DNA of 23,575 nt from JBFXAN01 sp050184225 (GCA_050184225.1 JBFXAN010000094.1:1-23575); one strand, 5' to 3'; numbered from the stretch's first letter, positions 1-7,961 are shown. The notes: generated from the letters alone by a model not told the origin. A program made the numbers and translations.

Positions 1-152
1 AGGAGTGCGTCCGGCGCGGTCGTGTCGGGCGCGTCTTCATCGCCGGCGCCGGCGCGGGCGCCGAGCACGACGATGTCCGGCTCGCCGGCGATCATCGCCT
101 GCAACCCCGTCCGGACGGACGGGTAGGCAGCGACCACGATCACGCCGATCAC
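1..152 (-). CDS. Response-regulator-like protein, N-terminal fragment
   Basis: The minus strand is open from a GTG at 152 to the window edge, giving about 50 residues. The GTG overlaps the stop codon of the upstream protease (GTGA), which suggests translational coupling. The N-terminus reads VIGVIVVAAYPSVRTGLQAM and continues with AGEPDIVVLGARA. It aligns by eye with the start of NarL-type receiver domains (IRVLIVDDHPLVRRGLRAM, then EPDIEVVGEA). The paired acidic residues that bind magnesium in normal receivers are both alanine here (residues 8-9), so it may not be phosphorylated in the usual way. The rest of the gene lies outside the window, so the domain call rests on a short stretch and any output domain is unknown. 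Confidence 0.55.
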   Translation of the reverse strand, partial: MIGVIVVAAYPSVRTGLQAMIAGEPDIVVLGARAGAGDEDAPDTTAPDAL

Positions 153-1042
153 GCCGCGATTCCTCGGGGCCGCGGGATCGCCATCACCTCGCGCCGGCGA
201 CCGCCACGAAGGATATGCAGGCGGCGCGGCTCGCCCGGACGGCGGGCGGTCAGGGCGCGTACCAGCTCATCACCATCGCGGGCGGGAAGGTCATCGATCG
301 AGAGCAACACGTCGCCGATCATCAGGCCGGCCTGCTCGGCGGCGCTGTTGCGGACGATCTCCGCGATCAGGACGCCGGCGCCTTCGTCAAGCCCCGGCAG
401 TTCCACGGACTGGCCCGCCACGCCGAGGACGGGACCACCGGGAGCGCGTTCGACGAGGAAGCGCTCGACCGTGTTGGAGGGCACCGCGATCGAGACGCCC
501 GGTCCCATCACCATCGCGTTGATGCCGATTACCCGGCCCTGGGCGTCCGCGAGCGGCCCACCGGAATTGCCGGGCATCAAGGTGATATTCGCCTGCACGG
601 CCTCGCGCAGCCGCAGGCTGCCACCGGCGATCCCGGCGCCGACGCCGCTGATGATGCCGGCGGTCACCGCTCGCATCTCGCCGAGCGGATTGCCGACGGC
701 CAGGACAAGCTGACCCACTTTGAGTGTCGCGGAGTCACCCCACGGCAGTGGCGTCCCACCGCCCTCGTCCGTCTGGAGCGCGGCCAGATCGACGCTCGGA
801 TCGCGGGCGACGACGCGGGCGCTCCTTGGCCTGCCATCGGCGAAGGCCACCTCCGCCGTCTCGCCGGTGGCGACATGATTGTTGGTGATCACCAGTCCAT
901 CATCGCGCCACACCGTCCCGCTGCCGCTGCCACCGCCGCGACTGCGAACCACGGCCACACCACCGCGCAGCCGCTCACTAACTTCTGCTGCCGCCTCGCC
1001 GAACCTGCCGGCGAGTGCCGCTGCTGATGCAAGCGTTGTCAT
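149..1042 (-). CDS. Trypsin-like serine protease with C-terminal PDZ domain (HtrA/S1C-like)
   Basis: This 297-residue protein has a chymotrypsin-fold protease domain at about residues 25-200 and a PDZ domain at about 205-290. The catalytic triad is visible: His56 in TNNHVATG, Asp85 in DPSVDLAAL and Ser160 in GNSGGPL. PDZ features include the AEQAGLMIGDVLLSID stretch. HtrA-family enzymes degrade or refold damaged proteins, and their PDZ domain senses C-termini. Unlike most HtrA proteins it has no signal peptide or membrane anchor, so it probably acts in the cytoplasm. The start has an AAAGG ribosome site. It lies downstream of a paralogous protease, with a large inverted repeat between them, and overlaps the start of a receiver-like gene. 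The substrate is unknown. Confidence 0.93.
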   Translation of the reverse strand: MTTLASAAALAGRFGEAAAEVSERLRGGVAVVRSRGGGSGSGTVWRDDGLVITNNHVATGETAEVAFADGRPRSARVVARDPSVDLAALQTDEGGGTPLPWGDSATLKVGQLVLAVGNPLGEMRAVTAGIISGVGAGIAGGSLRLREAVQANITLMPGNSGGPLADAQGRVIGINAMVMGPGVSIAVPSNTVERFLVERAPGGPVLGVAGQSVELPGLDEGAGVLIAEIVRNSAAEQAGLMIGDVLLSIDDLPARDGDELVRALTARRPGEPRRLHILRGGRRREVMAIPRPRGIAA

Positions 1043-1058
1043 GATAGAACCTTTCTTA

Positions 1059-1232
1059 CCCCTCCCCCGGCCCCTCCCCCCGCTGATGCGCGGAGCGGGG
1101 TGCCTCGCCGGATCTGGGGTGCCAACGTAGACCGCCTCACGGACCAGACTGGCGCGAAGACGACGCTGGCACCATCGCCTGATCAGGACTCCCCTCTCCG
1201 CGCGTCAGCGGGGGGAGGGGCCGGGGGAGGGG
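1059..1232. repeat. GC-rich 42-bp inverted repeat between the two protease genes
   Basis: The arms are 1059-1100 and 1191-1232. The left arm begins CCCCTCCCCCGGCCCCTCCC, and the reverse complement of the right arm matches it at 40 of 42 positions. They are separated by about 90 bases of ordinary sequence. Each arm also has internal C-run/G-run complementarity. The element fills nearly the whole 197-base gap between the two co-directional proteases. Related C-run/G-run sequence appears at 23466-23490, and the words CAGGACTCCCC at the right arm and CAGGACTCCCCC at the window's end suggest a genome-wide intergenic repeat family. Its role is unknown; it could slow or terminate transcription between the protease genes. 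Confidence 0.8.
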
Positions 1233-1239
1233 TCCGTAT

Positions 1240-2139
1240 CTATTCTCGTTCCCCCACGGTCACGCTGACCTCGCGGATTTCGCCGCCGCGGATGATTCGC
1301 AGTGGGGTTGGCTGGCCGACGCGGTCGGGGCTGAGCAGGCGCTGCAATTCGTCTGTGTCGCGAACGGGGTGTCCGCCGAGGCCGACGATGATGTCGCCGA
1401 TCAGGATGCCGCCCTGCTCGGCGGGTGTGCCGGCGGCGACCCGGGCGACGAGGAGGCCGGTTTCCTGGCCTGCCGTCTCCTGGAGCGGCGCAGACAGGGG
1501 TACGGCCTGGCTGGTCAGTCCGAGGAATCCGCGCTTCATCTTGCCGTGGGCGAGCAGCGCCTGGACGACGCTGTCGGCGGCGGCGGCCGGGATCGTGATG
1601 CCGCCGGTGCGGCTGATGCCGGAGCTGTTGATGCCGATCACCCGACCGGCCGTGTCGATCAAGGGACCGCCGGAGAAGCCGGGATACATGGTGACGTCGG
1701 CGCGGATATAACCCTCGACAGTCGAGCCGCGGCCGGACTGCCAGGGACCGCCGATCGCGCTGATTACGCCCATCGCCGCCGTCAGGCCGGTGTCGCCGGG
1801 ACGGCCGAGGGCGAGGACGAGATGGCCGACCTTGGCGCCATCCGCACGTGGCGCGGCGGCGGGTCCGCTCTGGACCCGGAGCACGGCGAGGTCGCTGCCG
1901 GGGTCACGTCCGGCGATCGTCGCCGGTAGGTTCGTGCCATCGGCCAGGGTCACGCTGATGTCCTCATCGCGCTCGATCACGTGGTCGGCGGTGAGGATGA
2001 CGCCGTCCGTCCAGGCGATGCCGCTGGCGGGCATCCGCCGCCGCGCGTTGACTCGCACGGTGTAGTTGCTCGCGTGGTCCACTGCTGCTGCCAGCGCGTC
2101 CGATAGTTCCTGTAACGCGCCGTTCTGTGTCTCGTTCAT
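1240..2139 (-). CDS. Trypsin-like serine protease with C-terminal PDZ domain (HtrA/S1C-like), second copy
   Basis: This 299-residue paralogue of the protease at 149-1042 has the same layout: protease domain at about residues 20-200, PDZ at about 205-295. The triad is His53 in TADHVIE, Asp83 in GSDLAVL and Ser156 in GFSGGPL. The PDZ domain carries TPAEQGGILIGDIIVGLGG. There is no signal peptide or transmembrane segment, so a cytoplasmic location is likely. The ATG at 2139 follows a GGAGGG ribosome site at good spacing. The two copies have diverged well beyond a recent duplication, which suggests distinct substrates or a heteromeric assembly; that last point is inference. Confidence 0.93.
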   Translation of the reverse strand: MNETQNGALQELSDALAAAVDHASNYTVRVNARRRMPASGIAWTDGVILTADHVIERDEDISVTLADGTNLPATIAGRDPGSDLAVLRVQSGPAAAPRADGAKVGHLVLALGRPGDTGLTAAMGVISAIGGPWQSGRGSTVEGYIRADVTMYPGFSGGPLIDTAGRVIGINSSGISRTGGITIPAAAADSVVQALLAHGKMKRGFLGLTSQAVPLSAPLQETAGQETGLLVARVAAGTPAEQGGILIGDIIVGLGGHPVRDTDELQRLLSPDRVGQPTPLRIIRGGEIREVSVTVGERE

Positions 2140-2314
2140 GCCGCCCTCCGTTGTGCGTGCTCTGTCTGTAGTTCAAGCATGGCGCAGCGGCAGGGGTGCG
2201 ATCACCACCGGTCCAGCCAGCCGCTCGACTAGACGAACGGCTAGGAAGCGGCTGGATAGGAACACGTCAACATGGCAGAGGTGATGACCCTGATGAGGAG
2301 GAAGGAGAAAAGCG

Positions 2315-2361
2315 ATGCCGCCGGTGAAGCGCGGGCGGGGTTCGCGCTTCACCGGCGGCAT
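2315..2361 (-). terminator. Strong hairpin with T-rich tail, probable terminator of the Crp/zinc-ribbon unit
   Basis: A perfect 19-bp inverted repeat (arms 2315-2333 and 2343-2361) encloses a 9-base loop. Read on the minus strand, the stem is followed within four bases by a T-rich run (CGCTTTTCTCCTTCC), as in an intrinsic terminator. It lies about 147 bases beyond the stop of the zinc-ribbon gene. The rest of the gap between 2140 and 2507 shows no gene I can support. A short near-palindrome, CTGTATTACAG, sits at 2382-2392 and could be a regulator site, but nothing else supports that. Confidence 0.55.
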
Positions 2362-2507
2362 TCGGGTGAACATTGGAGCTACTGTATTACAGTAACATAT
2401 CGTTCGCGAGATCGCAAATCATACGTCGTGTAACAGGCGGGGCGCTCTCCACCAGTCATCGATGTCACCCGGAGAGCACACCGTTCTCTTGCAGGAACCG
2501 TTACGGT

Positions 2508-2687
2508 TTACGCCGCGCGGTCCTGTTTCCCCGCGCCGACCGACACCGGCTGCCGGTTATCCGCTTCCGAAGAAACCGCCGGCGCAAACGACCGGCCGCA
2601 CTGAAGGCAGGTCAGGGTGATCGGGCCATCATTCCGGTCCAGATACAGATCCCCATGGCACCGCGGGCATCCTTTCCGCATCATCAT
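2508..2687 (-). CDS. Small zinc-ribbon protein
   Basis: This 59-residue protein carries two CxxC pairs: one in GCPRCHGDLYLD near the N-terminus and one in LTCLQCGRSF about 17 residues later. Four cysteines in that spacing form a typical zinc ribbon, seen in many small bacterial proteins of unknown job. I chose the ATG at 2687 because a GGAG lies eight bases upstream; a GTG at 2696 would add three residues. The C-terminal 25 residues are polar and look disordered. It follows the Crp/Fnr gene on the same strand after about 80 bases and is probably co-transcribed. A role as regulator or RNA/protein-binding accessory is possible but not shown. Confidence 0.75.
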   Translation of the reverse strand: MMMRKGCPRCHGDLYLDRNDGPITLTCLQCGRSFAPAVSSEADNRQPVSVGAGKQDRAA

Positions 2688-2769
2688 CTCGCACACTCCA
2701 TTGTGGCGTTCGGTGGTGGGTGGTCAGACACCCAGGTTCAGGCGACGACGACCGGCCACCTGCGGCCGG

Positions 2770-3471
2770 CTACGAGGCACGCGCCTCGGCAATGCGGCTC
2801 AACGCCTCCGGACTAAGCACCCGCACGCGGGTGCGGCCGAGGGCGATGATGCCATCTGATTCGAACTGGTTGAGCACGCGGGTTGCCGTCTCACGCGATG
2901 TGCCGGCGACCTCCGCGATCTCAGACTGCTTGATCGGGAAGACCTCGTAATCGGGCGGCGGCACCAGTTGCAACAGCGCCCGTGCCAGCCGCGCCGGTAC
3001 CGCCTTGACCAGCCGGTCCTCGAGCCGCTGCGCCGAGGTCAACAGGCGCGTCGCGACGGCTTCGAGCAGGCGGACGGCCAGCTCCGGCTGGGACCGCAGC
3101 AGCGCTTCCACCGATGCCCGCTCCACGGCCAGGACCTCGCTGTCTTCGGACGCCTCGGCATATGTCTCGTGCAGGCGGGTGGGGCTGAGTACCGCCTCGG
3201 CGAGCAGGGAAGGGGCGGGTACGGTCTCGATGACGACCTTCTTCCCCTCCTCGGTGACGAGGAAGACATGCGCGCGTCCGGAGCGGAGCACGAACAGGTG
3301 CTCGGCCGGCTCGCCCGCCGCGTACAGCGTCTGGCCACGCTTGGCGGTGAAGGTTCGAACGCCAAGCGGCCGAGCGGTGCGGGTCGCGTGGCTCAAGCGG
3401 AAGCGGCTGATCTCGGCCGGCATCGGCGCCGGTCGAACCGGACTGATGCGGTCAGTAAGGGAGGCAACCAT
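2770..3471 (-). CDS. Crp/Fnr-family transcriptional regulator
   Basis: This 233-residue protein has a cyclic-nucleotide-binding-type beta barrel at about residues 40-125 (KRGQTLYAAGEPAEHLFVLR, then GRAHVF) and a dimerisation helix. A winged helix-turn-helix follows at about 178-220, with KQSEIAEVAGTSRETATRVL as the recognition segment. I do not see an N-terminal cysteine cluster, so an oxygen-sensing FNR iron-sulfur site is unlikely. The start at 3471 is chosen because GAGGAG lies six bases upstream; a GTG at 3549 would add 26 residues of low-complexity sequence. The effector is unknown. It precedes the zinc-ribbon gene and has a 425-base upstream gap. Confidence 0.93.
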   Translation of the reverse strand: MVASLTDRISPVRPAPMPAEISRFRLSHATRTARPLGVRTFTAKRGQTLYAAGEPAEHLFVLRSGRAHVFLVTEEGKKVVIETVPAPSLLAEAVLSPTRLHETYAEASEDSEVLAVERASVEALLRSQPELAVRLLEAVATRLLTSAQRLEDRLVKAVPARLARALLQLVPPPDYEVFPIKQSEIAEVAGTSRETATRVLNQFESDGIIALGRTRVRVLSPEALSRIAEARAS

Positions 3472-3774
3472 CGCTCGCTCCTCTGGCCACGAGCCGGGGC
3501 GGGGCTCGAGTTGCGTGGGTTGAATCCGTCTGTCCAAGCCTGACGGCACTTCCCCACGCTGAGATTCTGCTCCTGAATCGATGGCGTATCTCCCGCCGCA
3601 CGTCCGGTGTCGGTGCGGTCAAAAGGTCTGTCGGTACCCTGGACCATCGTCCAGGGTCTTCCCAACCGAAAAACCACACCCGGTACGTGGAGCGGCGGCG
3701 ACATGTTCAGTCCGGCTCGCCGCAATTGCCGCAGCTCTCACAGTCGGTTCGAGCATTGAGTGTCCTGGTCACTG

Positions 3775-3848
3775 TGTCATCCTGAGCGAAGCGAAGGATC
3801 TCGGCGGTGACTCTGCGTCCGAGATCCTTCGCTTCGCTCAGGATGACA
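3775..3848. repeat. Perfect 30-bp inverted repeat (REP-like hairpin), copy 1
   Basis: The arms 3775-3804 and 3819-3848 are exact reverse complements around a 14-base loop. The left arm begins TGTCATCCTGAGCGAAGCGA. A second copy lies at 7818-7890, differing by one compensated base pair. Sequences of the CATCCTGAGCGAAGCGAAGG type are, from general knowledge, common intergenic repeats in many bacterial genomes. Here it sits 3' of the minus-strand kinase gene and upstream of the Crp gene. No T-tract follows on either strand, so a simple intrinsic terminator is not the obvious reading. The remainder of the gap between 3472 and 3896 holds nothing else I recognise. Confidence 0.92.
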
Positions 3849-3896
3849 GCATGGTTCGGTAGCCTAAAGTTCCACACATGCTCTCAGGGTGGCCGG

Positions 3897-6335
3897 CTAC
3901 GTGACGATGCCTTCGCGGATGGCGAGGCGGACGGCCTCGGTTCGCGATGAGACACCGAGCTTCTGGAAGATGTTGCCGACATGGAAGCGGACGGTGCCGT
4001 GGGAGATGTGCAGCCGAGCGCTGATCTCCTTGTTTCTGGCGCCATCGACCAACTGGCGAAGCACATCCATCTCCCGCGCCGTCAGATGATCTGCCTCGGC
4101 CTGCGGGCGCGCCAGCCGGCCGATCTGCTCGACCAGTCGTGTCGCCACCACCGGCTGCAGCAACGACTGGCCTTCGTTGACGGTGCGCACCGCCCGCGCC
4201 AGTTCCTCGGCCGAGACATCTTTCAAAAGGAAGCCACGGGCGCCCGCGCGGATGCCGTCGAAGATCACCTCGTCGCGGGCATAGGTTGTCAGGATGATCG
4301 GGCGGATGCCGAGGTTCTCGCGGGTGAACGCCTGGATCACCTCGATCCCGCTGAGGCCGGGCATCTGCACATCCATGAGGGCGACATCGGGCCGAAGCTG
4401 CCGCGCCCGCGCCAGTGCCTCCTCACCGTCCGCCGCCTCCGCGATCACGACGATGTCCGAGTTCGACTCCAGCATCCGGACGATGCCATGGCGGGCCACC
4501 GCATGGTCGTCGGCGACGAGGACGCGGATCGGCCAGTTCTCCGGACCACGGCCGGCGCCACCGGCGGCCGCATGTCCGGCGTCGATCGTCGAGACGAGAT
4601 AGGGAACCCGCACCTCGACGCGTGTCCCCCGTCCCGGTTCGCTCTCGAGCGCCATGGCGCCGCCCATCAGACGGGCACGCTCCTGCATGCTCGTCAGGCC
4701 AAAGCCTCCGTCCGGACCGGCGGCGCCGCCGTTTTCGATGCCACGGCCGTCATCCTGCACGACCAGCACGAGGTCGCCCGACTCGAAGCGGAGTTGCACG
4801 ACCACGACCGTCGCCTCGGCGTGGCGGCTGACGTTGGTCAGCGCTTCCTGGGCGATCCGGTAGATGCCTGCCTCGATCGCCGGTGTCAGCGGCCGGGGCC
4901 GACCCATCGCCGTGAACCGACTACTGAAGCGGCCCGACCGTGACTCCTCCTGGAGACGGCTTTCCAGTGCTTCGGCGAGCGATGCCTCCTCCAGGATCGG
5001 CGGGCGCAGTCCCCAGACGGAGCGGCGTGCCTCCTCCAGCGCCGCGCGCGCCAGTTGTTGCAGTGACTTCAGTTCGGCCCGTGCTTGGGCCGGCTCCTGC
5101 TCGAGCAGGTCTTCAACCGCTTCGATTTGGAGGACCATACCGGTGAGCGACTGGGCCAGCGTGTCGTGGATCTCGCGGGCGAGGCGGTTGCGCTCCTCGG
5201 TGACGGCGAGCTCGCGGCTCTGTTGATAGAGGCGGGCGTTCTCGATCGCGACCGCCGCGTGCTTCGCGAACAGCGTCAGCACCTGCACGTCGGCGTCGGT
5301 GAAGTGGCGCGACGGGTCGGCGGCGCAGATGCCGAAGACGCCGGTAATCACGCCCTGCCAGAAGATCGGCACGGCCAGCCAGGGAGCAAGATCGTAGAGC
5401 GCCTCGAGCGGGATCGGCGCCGGGAGGTCACCGTAGTCGGTGACGACGACCGGTTCCCGCCGGCCCAGCGCCAGCCCCATCACGCCCGTCCCTGCCGGGA
5501 TCAGCGTGCCCGGCTCCTCGGGAATGTTGACGAGGGCCGCGAGCGCCAGCGCGTCGTCGTTCGGCTGGGCCAGTCCGACGGCGCCGCCGTAGGCCTGGAG
5601 CAACTCGACGGCGGCGGCGACGATCCGATGGAGGAGCCGCTCCTGGTCCAGTTCGGAACTGATCGACTCCACGACCTCGCGCAGCGTCTCGATCTGGTGG
5701 GTGTGATGGCGCATCTCATCGAGCAGGCCCGCGTGCTCCATCGCGATCGCGATGCGCATCGCCGCCTGCTCCATCACCCGGATGTGGCTCTGATCGAAGC
5801 GGTCGCCTTCGATTGTTCCGGCAAGGAGCGCACCCCGGACACGTTCGCCGGAGGTCAGGGGTGTCGCCAGCCAGACCGGCGCATTGTCGAAGGCGGCATA
5901 GATCGGTGACGAGGTCCGCTCGTAGACCGACCGGCCCTGGCGAAGGGCGGAACCGAGCGGCGTCGCGACGACACTCTGGAGGGGAACGCGCCGCGGCTCA
6001 CCGATTGGGTAGAGCGGCCGAACGTCGAGATCGTCGTCGCCAACGATCACCACGGCCAGCGGTCCGTCCGGCAGCACGCCGCGCAGATGGACGGCTGCTT
6101 CGCCGAACGCGGCGATCGGATCGCCGGCGCCCCGCATGATCGCGGTGATCGCGCTCAGCGCCGCAAGTTCGCGTTCTCGTCGCGCCAGCTCGGCGGCAAT
6201 CGTGCCGCTCGGGGCAACTTCGAGACCCGGCCCATGTCGCATACGGCCCCCGCGTCTCATGCTGCCGTGCATTGTACGTCGCTGAGCAGATAAAACAAGT
6301 GTTTGGAACACATGATCTGAACCGATTCGCGCCAT
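3897..6335 (-). CDS. Fused two-component protein: GAF-GAF-histidine kinase-receiver-LuxR HTH
   Basis: This single 812-residue reading frame holds a whole two-component pathway. Two GAF-type sensor regions lie at about residues 50-200 and 225-368. A HisKA_3 dimerisation domain has the phosphoacceptor His390 in the REIHDTLAQSLTGM motif. The HATPase domain shows the N-box near Asn501 (RIAQEALTNVSRHAEA) and the G-boxes QDDGRGIE and GFGLTSMQERA. After a linker at about 580-600 comes a NarL-type receiver with Asp609-Asp610, phosphoacceptor Asp655 in LMDVQMPG and Lys705. A LuxR-type HTH ends it at about 748-812 (LTAREMDVLRQL, then ISHGTVRFHVGNIFQKLGV). All catalytic residues look intact. Kinase and regulator of this class are normally separate proteins. 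There is no membrane segment, so it senses a cytoplasmic signal. The true start may be further in (residue 22, 26 or 32), since the first ATG has no clear ribosome site. Confidence 0.95.
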   Translation of the reverse strand: MARIGSDHVFQTLVLSAQRRTMHGSMRRGGRMRHGPGLEVAPSGTIAAELARRERELAALSAITAIMRGAGDPIAAFGEAAVHLRGVLPDGPLAVVIVGDDDLDVRPLYPIGEPRRVPLQSVVATPLGSALRQGRSVYERTSSPIYAAFDNAPVWLATPLTSGERVRGALLAGTIEGDRFDQSHIRVMEQAAMRIAIAMEHAGLLDEMRHHTHQIETLREVVESISSELDQERLLHRIVAAAVELLQAYGGAVGLAQPNDDALALAALVNIPEEPGTLIPAGTGVMGLALGRREPVVVTDYGDLPAPIPLEALYDLAPWLAVPIFWQGVITGVFGICAADPSRHFTDADVQVLTLFAKHAAVAIENARLYQQSRELAVTEERNRLAREIHDTLAQSLTGMVLQIEAVEDLLEQEPAQARAELKSLQQLARAALEEARRSVWGLRPPILEEASLAEALESRLQEESRSGRFSSRFTAMGRPRPLTPAIEAGIYRIAQEALTNVSRHAEATVVVVQLRFESGDLVLVVQDDGRGIENGGAAGPDGGFGLTSMQERARLMGGAMALESEPGRGTRVEVRVPYLVSTIDAGHAAAGGAGRGPENWPIRVLVADDHAVARHGIVRMLESNSDIVVIAEAADGEEALARARQLRPDVALMDVQMPGLSGIEVIQAFTRENLGIRPIILTTYARDEVIFDGIRAGARGFLLKDVSAEELARAVRTVNEGQSLLQPVVATRLVEQIGRLARPQAEADHLTAREMDVLRQLVDGARNKEISARLHISHGTVRFHVGNIFQKLGVSSRTEAVRLAIREGIVT
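6271..6298 (-). promoter_or_regulatory. Possible sigma-70-type promoter inside the annotated kinase 5' end
   Basis: On the minus strand TTGTTT (6298-6293) and TACAAT (6276-6271) are separated by 16 bases. If used, transcription would begin near 6264, and the kinase/regulator would start at an internal ATG such as that at 6242, near residue 32. This is a motif match only, in a stretch that is locally AT-richer than its surroundings. Confidence 0.2.
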
Positions 6336-6383
6336 TGTGACTGATATCGACAGGTTATCGTCTTTTCAGGGCTTTGCTCAGCC

Positions 6384-6401
6384 TGATCGGTGCGCCGATC
6401 A
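6384..6401 (-). terminator. Short hairpin downstream of the MFS gene
   Basis: A 7-bp stem (TGATCGG / CCGATCA) with a four-base loop lies 66 bases beyond the MFS stop codon. There is no T-tract after it, so it is at best a weak terminator candidate. Confidence 0.22.
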
Positions 6402-6466
6402 CCAAACCGGATGTGCGCTCGTTCGCCGGTCAGGGCGTGCCGCGATACGGCGGCGCGGCGGCCGCG

Positions 6467-7762
6467 TTATCGGGAGAGGAGCGCGCGGCTGATGCGGTAG
6501 TCGCGAACGGTCGGCGAGAGCAGGAAGGTTGCGATCGCGATCACGATCGCGAAGCCACAATGGATGACCGTGACCGCTGCCGGACCGACGAGGTCGGCGC
6601 CCCAACCCGCGTAGACCGCGCCGAGCGGGGAGAGCCCCATGTTGAGGGTCGTGAGGCTCGTCACCCGGCCGCGCATGTCGTCGGGAATGGAGAGTTGGAG
6701 GAGGGTCTGATTGGAGGTGAGATAGATCATTTCGAAGAAGCCGGACAGCATGAGCAGCGGTACCGCCAGCACGAGCACGGTGCTGAAGGCAAACCCGATC
6801 AAGGACAACGCGAGCAAGACAAGCGCGCCGAGCTGAAGGATGCCGCGCCGATCGACCCGTCCGAGTGACGCCGCCACCAGTCCGCCGAGAACGCCGCCGA
6901 CGCCGACCGCCGAGAGGAGGATGCCGAGCACCTGCGGTCCGCCGTGGAAGACCTCGACCGCATAGATCGGCGGCAGCGCGGTGAACGAGGGAATGATGAA
7001 GAGCGGCAGCACCCAGCCGAGCATGAGGAACGCCCGCGTGACCGGCGCCCGCCGCACATACCGAACGCCGTCCGACATATTTTTCGTCATGCTCTGCTGC
7101 TGTCCCGAAGGAACGTGCGGCGGGAACACGAGCCGCAATGTATTGAGCAGGATCAAGACGTAGGCGAAGGACTGGACGAGGAAGTTGCCGCCGGGGCCGA
7201 AGAGCAGGATGAGGAATCCGCCGACCCCCGGACCGACCGACCGCATCAGCCCCCATCCCGTCTGGATCAGGGCGACGGCGTTGGGTGCGAGCGAGCGGGG
7301 CAGCAGGACAAAGACGACGGTCTGGCGGAGGGGCTGGTCGATCGCCTGCGCCAGGCCGCCGAGGAAGGCGAAGGCGAAGAGATACCACACCGCCTGATGA
7401 CCGGCGAGCAGGACGACGCCGAGGACAAAGCTCATCACCATCAGCCAGGCGGCGGTGCAGAGCATGAGCGTGCGCCGGGCGACCCGGTCGATGATCACGC
7501 CGGAGACAGGCGCCAGCCCGACCGTCGCGATCGAGCGGGCGAGGTTGACGAGGCCGAGCATCGCGCCCGAGCCGGTCAGGTCGAAGACCAGCCAGCTGAT
7601 CGTCACCTGCTGAATCCACTGGGCCAGGTTGCTGAGGATGCTGCCGAGCAGCAGCAGACGGAAGTTGCGGAGGCGCAGCGAGGCGAACGTCCCCGAGCTT
7701 GCCGCCGGCTGCGCGGTGTCGCCGCCGTGAGGGGTTATTTCAGGGATCGAGGCTCCGGCCAT
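6467..7762 (-). CDS. MFS transporter (EntS/DHA3-like exporter)
   Basis: This 431-residue integral membrane protein has about 10-12 hydrophobic helices. The MFS motif A appears after helix 2 as GVIIDRVARR (residues 88-97). The first helix region (FRLLLLGSILSNLAQWIQQV) and the pattern AIDQPLRQTVVFVLLPRS resemble the EntS/MFS_3 group, whose members export siderophores, drugs or other small molecules. The substrate here cannot be read from sequence. A hydrophilic N-terminal tail of about 25 residues precedes the first helix. The start has a GGAGAAGGAG ribosome site. It is flanked by a hairpin repeat upstream and by the kinase/regulator gene downstream, all on the same strand; the gaps argue for independent transcription. 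Confidence 0.93.
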   Translation of the reverse strand: MAGASIPEITPHGGDTAQPAASSGTFASLRLRNFRLLLLGSILSNLAQWIQQVTISWLVFDLTGSGAMLGLVNLARSIATVGLAPVSGVIIDRVARRTLMLCTAAWLMVMSFVLGVVLLAGHQAVWYLFAFAFLGGLAQAIDQPLRQTVVFVLLPRSLAPNAVALIQTGWGLMRSVGPGVGGFLILLFGPGGNFLVQSFAYVLILLNTLRLVFPPHVPSGQQQSMTKNMSDGVRYVRRAPVTRAFLMLGWVLPLFIIPSFTALPPIYAVEVFHGGPQVLGILLSAVGVGGVLGGLVAASLGRVDRRGILQLGALVLLALSLIGFAFSTVLVLAVPLLMLSGFFEMIYLTSNQTLLQLSIPDDMRGRVTSLTTLNMGLSPLGAVYAGWGADLVGPAAVTVIHCGFAIVIAIATFLLSPTVRDYRISRALLSR

Positions 7763-7817
7763 GCCGCTCCTTCTCCGGCGCCACCCCTGGTATCCTCGGC
7801 GCGGCCTGGAGTACTCA

Positions 7818-7890
7818 TGTCATCCTGCGCGAAGCGAAGGATCTCGGGGGATGACTAGGTCCGAGATCCTTCGCTTCGCGCAGGATGACA
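7818..7890. repeat. Perfect 30-bp inverted repeat (REP-like hairpin), copy 2
   Basis: The arms 7818-7847 and 7861-7890 are exact reverse complements around a 13-base loop. Compared with the copy at 3775-3848 each arm differs at one position (TGAGCG becomes TGCGCG), and the partner base changes in the other arm, so pairing is preserved. The loops differ in sequence. It lies between the MFS start and the carboxylesterase stop, both on the minus strand. Confidence 0.92.
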
Positions 7891-7961
7891 ACGATGGTCG
7901 ATCAAGGGTCAAGGCGCGAGCGCCGCCGGCTTCGCCGATCAGGTTCCCAGTGTACGCATGG

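Noticed and set aside
2315..2395. A 26-codon reading frame starting at 2315 with an apparent AAGGAG ribosome site, on the plus strand
   Set aside because: The apparent ribosome site is the reverse complement of the T-rich tail of the minus-strand hairpin, and most of the frame is the hairpin itself. A terminator explains both.
6399..7619. A 406-codon frame on the minus strand overlapping the MFS gene
   Set aside because: It is Arg/Pro/Ala-rich, has no domain signal and lies out of frame over a clear transporter gene; long shadow frames are expected at this GC content.
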